From: Endozoicomonas sp965208385
GTDB lineage: Bacteria; Pseudomonadota; Gammaproteobacteria; Pseudomonadales; Endozoicomonadaceae
Direction of reading: 5' to 3'
Assembly: GCA_965208385.1 (NCBI GenBank)
Contig: CBDBOO010000009.1
Location: forward strand, 62,001-126,000
DNA: 64,000 bases
Under the pieces are notes generated by a model. The model saw only the letters and a list, made by a program, of their open reading frames with translations. It had not been told where the DNA came from and ran no database searches. This document shows positions 1 through 7,674 of the stretch, in pieces. The translations under genes were made by a program, and so were the position numbers. Every line of letters starts with the position of its first letter. Position 1 is the stretch's first letter.

Positions 1-2658
1 ACGGCACTTTACAAAGCCCGCAGCTCTCTGGAAAACTGCTTTTCACAAGAAATGCAGGGCATACTAAACACTCAGCTTGAGCGTTGGACTGACAGCTCTT
101 TTCAGGAGCCTGATATCGGTTTGCTGCAAAAATTTTATCAATTAGTAGCAGGCAACGACTCCAGAGTTTTCTGGGAAAAGCTTGAAGAAAGCCATGCGCT
201 GGATGAGGGCATTATCCATATGCTCAGTCTAGAAGCGGCTAAAAACTGGCTAGTTACCCTAATGACAGAAGATATGCCTGGGGAGGCTTTCAATAAATTG
301 CTGAAGCAGGTAATCAGTGTTCAAGACAACAGTAAGGCCCTGGTAGGTCAGATACTATCAGTGCCACGCCTGCTGAAGATGATAGATCAGCGTGATCTGG
401 CAGAGCTTGCGAAGATTGCTCATAAGCAAAACTGGTCGGCAGAAATCGTGACTGGTTTGCTTAATAACCTTGAATCCGATTTCTTGAGACAGATGGATTT
501 TGCGACGCTGGCACTTTTTCTGCAAATGTCTGGATCGCAGTCAATCAAAAATAATGTGTACAGAGCGCTGTTTGATGCTCATCCAGAGAAGCTGGGTACC
601 GGAGAGATTTTTCAACAGCCGGAGGTCATTGACTTTCTGATCAATCGCAGTGTGTTTCGAGGAGCAGACCTGCTCAGTCTGGACGGGCATCTGATCAAGG
701 CCTCCAGCCATGTACAGAAACAATTGTACCCGACATTGCTTGACCAGATTGAAAAGCAATGGCTATCAGAACACTGCCCGGCCAAGTTCCGCTCTTCCAT
801 GCAGGGCTGGCTTGAACAGTTACGAGCAAAGCCTTCATTGCCTTCCTACTTTTATTCAACTTTTTTCAGCACAATGCAGTTGAATGAAGGCGAGATGTCG
901 CGGGTTCTTTCTGAGTATCTGGCCAAGGCTAGCTCCGTGCAAGGGATTGAGCTGGCACTCGTGGTTGAACCATTAAGATTGCTTTCTAAATTTGACTGTG
1001 AGAACGCTGGGCTTGAGTCCGATGTTCTATTGAAGGTGGTTCAGGCATGCCATTCCCAACTGAAACGGGACGACCCTCCACTGCAGGACATAGAGGCCTG
1101 TTTCGAGTTAAGCCTTCAGGTTGTGAATTTGTCTGATGCGCCAAAATTGTTTCGGGAGCTTAACAAGCTTATCGATACATTTGTGCGTGTGGAGAAGCGT
1201 CCGGGTCAATTGCATGAGCAGGTTCTCCACAATACTCTGGACATGAACCAAATCGCTGCAGAAGAGCAGGAGGCCATGACGATGGACCGGCAACGATTAT
1301 GGCGACGAGTGATAACCACTGCCCGCGTGAAGGAACTTGTTAGTATTGCTGAGGAGGAGGGCGACGATTATGAGCTGATGACAGAGTCCCTGAATCAAGG
1401 CAAGAATTCCTGGCAAGCGCTATTACTGAAAACATGGGTGCAAGACGGGGGAAATCCATTTGTTAGCTACTTGAATGCAAAAAAGGTATATAACTGGTTC
1501 CGTCGTGAAAGTGTTCGTGGCATGTTACAACGGCCTGTTATTGATGCGATTCGCTCTGAAGTGCGTATTTATGAGAAAGAAGAAAAGAAATGGTCACAGC
1601 TTCTGGAGCAGATCGCCAAGAAGCCAAAGGAGATACAAATACCTGTCATTGAAACGACTGCGAGAGAGATACAGCTGAACCTTTTAACCAGAGAGGTCAA
1701 AGAGGAATGGTTTAAAAAAATGGATCAAAGCATTGGTGTTATTCTGTCCAGGCGTACTGATAAGAAAGAAGATTTGGATCTGGTTGAAAGCCTCATCAAA
1801 AGTGATAGCGCGATCAAATGTATGGGTGAAAGAACTCAGGCCAAAATTCGGAATCATCTGTCTCGCTATTACATTAATATGCTCGAGGGGCTTTCCGTGG
1901 AAGAAATTGACATGGAAACGGACACCAGTTGCATTGAAAATACGGAAGCCATAGTGCTTGGCTTTTTACCTGACCTGAAAAACGCTGACCTTAAGATACG
2001 TGCCCGGGAAGCATTAGGTTTAAGTTTTCTGTTCAGGCTGGCAGTAGGAATCAGGGGCGACACCCCGGATGGGGTTTTGTGGTCAGTTACTGACAAGGCC
2101 ACTTCTTTTCTACTGCCAACACTCATTGCCACTGATAGCCTGTTGGCAGATGCTGTTATTTACCTTGTTAAGCACTCTGTTGATAGATCGCCACCCCTTC
2201 TGGGGCTGCCATTAATGACTCTTGCTGACATCGTGAAACCCTTGGCTGAAGGGGAGGGCTTTGAAAATAGTATAAGAATACGTTCTTATGAACTTCTGGC
2301 ACAGCTGAATGCACCAGGCCAGCTATCAGCAGAAGGGGACTCGAAAATTGAAGGGTACTATTGGCGAATGGCTCTCCAGTACGGTAGTTTAACAGCCATT
2401 GGAAAATTGAAACTGAACCCAAATACAGCATTTATGATCAGAGGCCTCAAAAAAGCTGCCGCCCGTCTTGAAGACGGAGAGGAGATAAGCTCCAAAGAAT
2501 TTGATCGCCTTTCGGGCTATGCAAGAAAAGTAGGAGAGGTTGCTAATCTGGAAGAGTATCCGGATTCAGGCAGGGCTCTGTCAGTCTGGAAACGGTTTGA
2601 AGAATCATTTAAACAAGCGGGTGATGGTACTGATTTCTATTTGGATGATGTCAAATAA
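1..2658 (+). CDS. large protein of unknown function, 5' end outside window
   Basis: The reading frame is open from base 1, so the start lies upstream. The first visible Met is at base 52 and gives 868 residues, but it need not be the start. The protein is rich in Leu, Glu and Lys and looks almost entirely alpha-helical, possibly a helical-repeat scaffold. I see no signal peptide in the visible part, no nucleotide-binding motif and no recognisable catalytic motif. It ends at TAA, 102 bases before the ISAs1 remnant. Base composition is similar to that of the large genes at 14.6 kb and 61 kb, which supports it being a genuine host gene rather than IS-derived. I do not recognise the family. Confidence 0.8.
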   Translation, partial: TALYKARSSLENCFSQEMQGILNTQLERWTDSSFQEPDIGLLQKFYQLVAGNDSRVFWEKLEESHALDEGIIHMLSLEAAKNWLVTLMTEDMPGEAFNKLLKQVISVQDNSKALVGQILSVPRLLKMIDQRDLAELAKIAHKQNWSAEIVTGLLNNLESDFLRQMDFATLALFLQMSGSQSIKNNVYRALFDAHPEKLGTGEIFQQPEVIDFLINRSVFRGADLLSLDGHLIKASSHVQKQLYPTLLDQIEKQWLSEHCPAKFRSSMQGWLEQLRAKPSLPSYFYSTFFSTMQLNEGEMSRVLSEYLAKASSVQGIELALVVEPLRLLSKFDCENAGLESDVLLKVVQACHSQLKRDDPPLQDIEACFELSLQVVNLSDAPKLFRELNKLIDTFVRVEKRPGQLHEQVLHNTLDMNQIAAEEQEAMTMDRQRLWRRVITTARVKELVSIAEEEGDDYELMTESLNQGKNSWQALLLKTWVQDGGNPFVSYLNAKKVYNWFRRESVRGMLQRPVIDAIRSEVRIYEKEEKKWSQLLEQIAKKPKEIQIPVIETTAREIQLNLLTREVKEEWFKKMDQSIGVILSRRTDKKEDLDLVESLIKSDSAIKCMGERTQAKIRNHLSRYYINMLEGLSVEEIDMETDTSCIENTEAIVLGFLPDLKNADLKIRAREALGLSFLFRLAVGIRGDTPDGVLWSVTDKATSFLLPTLIATDSLLADAVIYLVKHSVDRSPPLLGLPLMTLADIVKPLAEGEGFENSIRIRSYELLAQLNAPGQLSAEGDSKIEGYYWRMALQYGSLTAIGKLKLNPNTAFMIRGLKKAAARLEDGEEISSKEFDRLSGYARKVGEVANLEEYPDSGRALSVWKRFEESFKQAGDGTDFYLDDVK

Positions 2659-2760
2659 ATTTTGGCATAGCGGCTTGCCGTAATTTCTCAAAAACTGCTG
2701 CAAAGGCGACAAGGTGAAACACGAGACGCTTTTTCAATCAAGTCCTCCAGCCTCGCCCCC

Positions 2761-3243
2761 CAGGGCCATCTCATTTGGCACTAACCTCCAATAACACCTT
2801 GAAGTAACAGTGTTCTGTACTCATCATCTGCCGCTGCCATTATGCGTCGGTTTTTCACTCCAAGTTTCAGAGAAGTTTCCTGCTTTAACAAGTTAAGTGC
2901 TATCTGTCTGTAAACGGCCATGTTCTCAGGACCAAAGCCTTTTCTGATACGACATTCATCTTCTCTAAACCCAATATCCAGAACCCAATGTAAGTTGTTT
3001 TCAACCGACCAATGAGCCCGAACAGATCTCATGAAATTCTCGGCATCGGTTGTCATGCTTGATATAAAATAACGACGCTCAAGGCTGACCTTTTCACCCT
3101 CATGACGCTCACTTTCCACGACTCCGATCATCGTAAGATCTCGCCAGTCATTACGTTGCTCAAGCCAGCTAATATCAGTACTTACCCAACATCGTCGAGC
3201 TTCTATGCGACCATGCCCTTTATCAATAGTTTGGTAGTGGGTT
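2761..3243 (-). pseudogene. ISAs1 family transposase, C-terminal remnant
   Basis: The minus-strand frame reads through the conserved ISAs1 stretch 'DKGHGRIEARRCWV', then 'HWSVENNLHWVLDIGF', and ends near 2781. This is the C-terminal third of the H-repeat/ISAs1 DDE transposase. The outer end at 2761 begins CAGGGCCATCTCATTTGGCA, which is the terminal repeat of the element. The N-terminal two thirds are missing because the IS1 element begins at about 3239. There is no start codon in the expected place, so the gene is dead. Its terminus nearly matches the ends of the 164-bp miniature element at 50547-50710, which identifies the likely parent family of that MITE. Confidence 0.85.
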
Positions 3244-3250
3244 AAACCTG

Positions 3251-3703
3251 TTAAATTGCATGAATATCAATCCCGAATTCCAATTTATTTATCAAAAGAC
3301 CAATCACGATATCGTGCATTTTCTCTGATTTTGAAAAGCAAATTGTTTTACGAGCTAAACGCTTAATTCTAGTCCTGAAGTTGAGGTTTTTTCTCTCAAT
3401 TTTTTGTGTATTTGTTTTCCCTACAACATGCTCTGCTGGATTAAGATGCCGATCATATGCACCCCAATTATCAGTATAAAATCTCTTTATATTAAATGGA
3501 GCGAGCAGCTCTTTTAGAGTCTTAAATACCTTGTCAGTTCGCTTTCCAAAGGCATAAGCAAGAACCGTATTGGTGGTATGGTCAACTGCGTGCCAAAGCC
3601 AGCGCTGGTTAAATTTACTATTAACAAATGACCATTGCTCATCAAGCTCTGCCTCTTCGCAGGCAGGCTCTAGATGTATATTACTCTCATCTCCAAGCTC
3701 CAT
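3251..3703 (-). CDS. insB: IS1 transposase, InsB-type catalytic part
   Basis: The 150-residue product has the IS1 InsB landmarks in order: 'ELDEQWSFV', 'RWLWHAVDH', the 'FYTDNWGAY' Asp region and 'TQKIERKNLNFRTRIKRLAR'. In IS1 the active protein is an InsA-InsB fusion made by a -1 ribosomal frameshift in an A-run. Here a run of nine A (minus strand, near 3743-3751) lies just where the InsA frame would pass into this frame, upstream of the Met at 3703. The Met may therefore be only an apparent start. Because the InsA part is itself frameshifted and cut off from its promoter, this copy is probably inactive. Confidence 0.8.
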   Translation of the reverse strand: MELGDESNIHLEPACEEAELDEQWSFVNSKFNQRWLWHAVDHTTNTVLAYAFGKRTDKVFKTLKELLAPFNIKRFYTDNWGAYDRHLNPAEHVVGKTNTQKIERKNLNFRTRIKRLARKTICFSKSEKMHDIVIGLLINKLEFGIDIHAI

Positions 3704-3740
3704 TGTGCGGATATTAGGATTAACTTTGATTAAGCCTTTT

Positions 3741-4010
3741 TCTTTTTTTTTAAGGTGTTTATGACAGTCGTTTTACTAATACCCAACACCCTCCCTGTAT
3801 CCCTTACGCCACTGCCATTAATTGCCATCTCAACGATTTTTTCCTTAACTCCAGGCTCGTAGGCTTTGTAACGATATTTGAGCATGAACGTTTTAACATG
3901 GCAGTCAATATTACAACACAGGTAGCGGGTACATTATGGGCGCTAACACCGATGTATTTGATGTTTTGGCTGTCACAAGTACTACAGCGTACTATTGAAG
4001 AACAAGTCAT
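3741..4010 (-). pseudogene. insA: IS1 InsA-type DNA-binding part, frameshifted
   Basis: Translation from the ATG at 4010 gives 'MTCSSIVRCSTCDSQNIKY', a Cys-rich zinc-finger start typical of InsA. Near 3930 the frame is lost; the homologous sequence continues in another frame as 'GVKEKIVEMAINGSGVRD' and 'VLGISKTTVINTLKKK', the helix-turn-helix part of InsA. One internal frameshift therefore separates zinc finger and HTH. The ATG lies within the 10-bp target duplication of the IS4 insertion (4005-4014), so the IS1 promoter end is now about 1.5 kb away. The element is very likely dead. Confidence 0.7.
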
Positions 4011-4014
4011 ATTT

Positions 4015-5511
4015 CAATGGCACTGACTTAAGCCTTCTTACCTTGATATTCTAAGAGTCTGCGCGCCTGCGCCCTTGGGTGTTGAAGTCTTTTATGGGGT
4101 TTTGGCCGTCTTTTAATCGCTCTCGGTTCTTTTCGCCCCGGTCGATCGCCCACGATATGTTCCGAAGCAATTTGCACCATACTGTCAACCAGTGTTGATA
4201 GCAATTCTGTTGTCGCCTGTAGCAGAAGCACGTGAAAGACTTGAATGGTTTCCTGAGCCGCTTTAAAGCTTATTTGTCGTGGCAGGTTTTTGAGCTTTAC
4301 TGCCGCTCGTGCCATTAATGAGCGTATCAAATTATAAACCAACAGGTGCACCGTGATTTCCTTCCTGACCATTTGCGGAGTCTTGCAGCGCAGTATATCC
4401 ATCGCCATAAGGGATTTGATGGATCGAAAATCCAGCTCTACATGCCAACGTGCCAGATAAAGACTGACTATCTCGGATCGTGGGTATTCCTCTGCGTTCA
4501 GCAGGGTAGTCACGATTATTCGTTTTTTGTTTTTAATCACTCGGACAGTCAATTCTTTGGGCACCCATCGCTGGTAGTACTCACGGCTCATCCAGCTTGG
4601 GCGGGCTGGTTTTAACAGACGTATTAAGCCGTCTTTCTTTCCCAGTTTCTGGTCGCATTTTCGGAGATCAACGTGCCGGGCACCATTTTTTTCAAATACA
4701 ACGTCTACGCCACCTAATTGCAGCAGTGCTATCAGGAAGTAATTCTCAAAAATAGCATCACCCAGCAGGATGTCGTTGGTTTTAAGATGGCTCAAAATCT
4801 GTCTGAACAAAGCAACTTCCCCCGTCTTTTTGCCTTTGCAGGGAGCCACTGCGTACGAAAGTATTGCGCCACTGCCCAACACCGACAGAATTTCTATTCT
4901 CAGCAGCGGATTTCCAACCCCTTTTTTTGAGCACCATGTTGAGGGTAAGCACTTTGATTTTCAGTAGTGTCTGGCATCGAAAGCGTAGAGCCATCCGTCA
5001 TAATGACTCGGCGATTATGCCATGCCCATGACTCAGGGCTGGCGCTGTCCAGATTGTCTCCTGACTCCGTCAAAAGAGCTTTGATGCTGGGTTCCGTAAG
5101 TCGCAATCTGGCCTTGCAATATGCGCTGTTGCGGGTCGTATTCGCTTTCTTCCCCATAGCAATTTGATCTCTGGCGTCAGAGATTAGGGTGTTACGGCAG
5201 GACTTATTTTCGCCTACAACCTGCTGCATAAACAGACTGAGGGTTTTCAATGGTGGATAGTTTCTAACTCTACTGCCAGTGTACTGAGACTGGAAATTTT
5301 CAAGATTATCCTGAGTAAGCACGCTGGAAAGATTGTCGTCACCTGTCTGTGCGTACTGTTTAAGGAGATCGGCAGCAAGGTTGAAGTATTTTGGGCTAAA
5401 CTTGGTCATGGCTTGCTCGGGGAGAGGAAATATACACGATATTTATAGTCGATTTTCTTCTTGGGCAAGCCTTGTTATTTCTGGGTTGGATTCCTTAAGT
5501 CAGTGCCATTG
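4015..5511 (-). mobile_element. IS4 family element (type A) with 10-bp target duplication
   Basis: A perfect 18-bp terminal inverted repeat, CAATGGCACTGACTTAAG at 4015-4032 and its complement at 5494-5511, bounds a 1497-bp element. It is flanked by the direct repeat AGTCATATTT at 4005-4014 and 5512-5521, a 10-bp duplication as expected for IS4 elements. The insertion is inside an IS1. A second copy with the same terminus starts at 63036 and leaves the window. Confidence 0.93.
4028..5409 (-). pseudogene. IS4 family transposase in two frames
   Basis: The N-terminal part (5409 down to about 4905) contains the first catalytic Asp in 'RRVIMTDGSTLSMPDT'. The C-terminal part (about 4900 down to 4028) contains 'ILLGDAIFENYFLI' and the IS4 signature Y-x2-R-x3-E-x6-K in 'YLARWHVELDFRSIK'. 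The two halves are in different frames and meet at an A7G4 run near 4920-4930. The continuous product is obtained by reading '...AQKK' then 'GVGNPLLRIEILSVLGSG'. The second copy at 63 kb shows a frame change at the same A-run, so this could be programmed frameshifting or an inherited defect. Confidence 0.85.
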
Positions 5512-5571
5512 AGTCATATTTAACTCGCTAGCAATACGTCTACTGTCGTATTATAGCTGACTTTTCGGAAC

Positions 5572-6516
5572 CTACAGGTTTAACCCACTACCCTGTTCTG
5601 CATAGGCTTTCAACGACGCCAGCTTACCCACTGCCCGACGGAAACGGTTATTCCAGTACATGGTTTTCAGCCATTCATCGGGATCAATTCGCAGTCGCTC
5701 AAGAATCGGTGGAGTATCAGCAGGAATGCTACCTCTTTTATCCTGCCGGATTATACGATCTGTCCAGTCTACCAGTTCAAGGTAGCTGCTTAATGCAAAA
5801 GGAATGGCTTTGTCTGGATTCTGACCTTGCGAACGTAAGGGCTTTAGTTGATTCGGTTGCTTTTTGGCAACATCACCACGAGTTTGTTCTACACGCTCTT
5901 TTACTGAGGTGTAATCGGATGTTTCCGGTGTTTTTGCCATCTTCGCCCTGACGGGGTTCAGGTCAACATACGCCATGCAGGTCAGTAGTGCCGCTTCATC
6001 GAGTAATGCCTGACTTTTGTAACGCCCTTCCCAAAACCGACCTTTGCAGCCGTCTCCTTTATTGGCTTCTCTTGCCAGATGTTCGTTCAGACAACGCATA
6101 AACCAGCTGATATCCAGCAAACGACTGCGGTACTGTTACGCAAATTGTTCAACTCTTTGCAACTCTGCTTTTCCTAACGAGTCATTGGCAAGGAATCGCT
6201 GTACCAGTAGATGACCTGAAAATAGCTGTGTCCAGCGTTGCAACACTTCTCGGCTATCCCATCGTTCTCCCTGTTCCCGATTGATATGCAGCACCACATG
6301 ATAATGATTCGACATCACTGCATAGGCGCAGATTTCAATGCCGAATACAGCTGTCAGCTCATTGAGCCGGTCAACCACCCACAGACGACGATGCTCATAG
6401 TCCTTACCAGAAAATTCATCTTTACCACAGAGAAACGCACGACGAACACAGCGAGCCATACAGTGATAATACGGCGTACTGGTTGGGTCGATGAGGTTTT
6501 TGCGGGCTGTGTTCAT
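5572..6516 (-). pseudogene. REP-associated tyrosine (Y1/HUH) transposase with internal stop
   Basis: From Met 6516 the product starts 'MNTARKNLIDPTSTPYYHC' and contains the HUH motif in 'MSNHYHVVLH', typical of IS200/IS605-like and RAYT transposases. An in-frame TAA at 6133-6135 interrupts it; the same frame continues as 'QYRSRLLDISWFMRCLNE' and 'GRFWEGRYKSQALLDEAALL' down to 5572. Without the stop it would be about 314 residues, the usual length of this family. The last codons ('GSGLNL', stop) overlap the IS1 right end, so the natural C-terminus may also be lost. These enzymes nick and join single-stranded DNA at REP-type hairpins. Confidence 0.88.
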
Positions 6517-6600
6517 TGAGGTTCCGGGTGCATGGTTATTGTTGAATTGCCGGAATTAAAGGTAGAAGAGCTGGGCGAAAGGTCAAATTAATTTGTGGCT

Positions 6601-6656
6601 GTCCTATTTACTCCGTCCTATTTACTCCATCCTATTTACTCCATCCTATTTACTCC
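6601..6656. repeat. 14-bp tandem repeat, four units
   Basis: Four consecutive units of RTCCTATTTACTCC occupy 6601-6656 (two beginning G, two beginning A). The tract lies exactly where the group II intron reverse transcriptase frame is cut off, so it marks the deletion or insertion junction. Confidence 0.9.
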
Positions 6657-7294
6657 ACCGAAGTAATTCCAATCGGTCGGCGACTGCCGTCCGGTTTGGG
6701 ACGCCAAGTTCTCAGCACAGGTTTGGGTTTATACCCTTGAGTGTGAATACGTTTATGAAGAGCTTTTATACGTTCTGGCAAATGCTTGCCGTAACTTGTC
6801 CAGCTCTCCCCAGCTCTCCCCAGCTCTCCCCAGCTCTCCCCATCTATCCCTTTGGCTGATCTCCGATTCAAGCGATTGTATGCATTCATCAGTAAGGCCT
6901 CAGTGATGTGGTGCAACAGGTTATTGAACCGCAGAGACCGGTTCCTTTTTGCTTTGGTATGTAGACCATCAGCCCTGACGACCCTGCTTCTGCACTCTGT
7001 GTTGCAGTCAGGTCCGGCGTGTTGCGCCATTCCCTCTTTGCCATTAGAGCCGTTAGACGACTTCGCTCCACCGGCTCCGCTATGGTCTGGTTGTTTTACC
7101 TGCATATTGTTCGTCGGCTTCTTCACTACTATTCGTCTATCTGACTTCCTGCTTGCGTAAATGTTCAGTCTTTGTCGTTCTGACTTCAATGAACCCGACC
7201 CGTTTGAAACTCTCTCGTTTGAGAGAACGAATCGCAGACAGGATCTCCCGGCTGTTTTACATGAAGAGGGCGCAAGAGACATCGGTACATGCAC
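6650..7294 (-). pseudogene. group II intron reverse transcriptase/maturase, N-terminal fragment
   Basis: The minus-strand frame encodes 'NAYNRLNRRSAKGIDGESW' followed by 'KPDGSRRPIGI', the start of a group II intron reverse transcriptase. It stops right after 'RPIGI' at the 14-bp repeat tract, so the fingers/palm core (including the YADD site), maturase and any endonuclease domain are missing. The true start is probably a Met well inside this frame; the first ~100 residues run through intron RNA sequence and have no protein-like character. A 10-bp tandem repeat (6801-6850) has inserted ten residues between 'GESW' and 'TSYGKHL'. Confidence 0.8.
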
Positions 7295-7579
7295 CAGGTC
7301 TAAGACTCCGGAGAACCGACATAAGTGCTCGCATAATAAGTGCTCGCATAACGCACCTGTGTCATATTGCCTTCCCCCTCACCCAACAGGGTCAGCGTTC
7401 TCGATAATGGTTTCGGAGCTCACTCCCTAATAAGAAGCAGAGCCTATACGTTCCCCTGTCAACGCTTAACCATTGCCATTACTGACAACCGCCCATGACT
7501 CGGGGTTCCGGCGGTTTGCTAGACCTTACCGGATGAAGGACTTTCACCTTCAATCTCTTGCCGATTTATCTCGGCGCAC
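6657..7579 (-). mobile_element. group II intron, 5' half only
   Basis: Reading the minus strand, the intron begins GTGCGCCGAGATAAATCGGC at 7579, a group II 5' end, and runs through domain I and the start of the encoded protein to the truncation at about 6657. The preceding exon bases read ACACCCA. The same intron 5' region occurs at 33918 and 36987 on the plus strand, preceded by the similar GACATCCA. No domain V or VI is present here, so this copy cannot splice. A 14-bp duplication, ATAAGTGCTCGCAT, occurs at about 7320-7350 within the RNA part. Confidence 0.8.
6801..6850. repeat. 10-bp tandem repeat inside intron-encoded protein
   Basis: Four exact units of CAGCTCTCCC (6801-6840) are followed by one degenerate unit, CATCTATCCC. 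Because three extra units make 30 bp, the reading frame of the reverse transcriptase fragment is kept and gains a repeated 'GESW/GELGRAGESW' stretch. Confidence 0.9.
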
Positions 7580-7674
7580 TGGGTGTCCAATTAATTTCTG
7601 TCCAATCCGTATCAGACTAATGTTGTCGTTGAGGAAGTGAATTACCCCTGACAAGTTAGACGTCATTTGACCGG

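Larger units (their letters stand above)
3239..5586 (-). mobile_element. IS1 family element split by an IS4 element
   Basis: The ends are inverted repeats: GGGTTAAACCTGT at 3239-3251 and its reverse complement at 5574-5586. The IS1 body is 3239-4014 plus 5522-5586, about 840 bp, close to the usual IS1 size. An IS4 element (4015-5511) sits immediately upstream of the InsA start codon and separates it from the IS1 end. The match continues outward as an inverted GGTAGTGG, so the two flanks are inverted rather than direct repeats; I see no ordinary target duplication. The right end supplies the last codons and the stop of the Y1 transposase at 5572. Confidence 0.7.

Noticed and set aside
6601..6850. 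Short regular repeats as a CRISPR array
   Set aside because: The units are 14 and 10 bp and directly abutting with no spacers, so they are simple tandem repeats.
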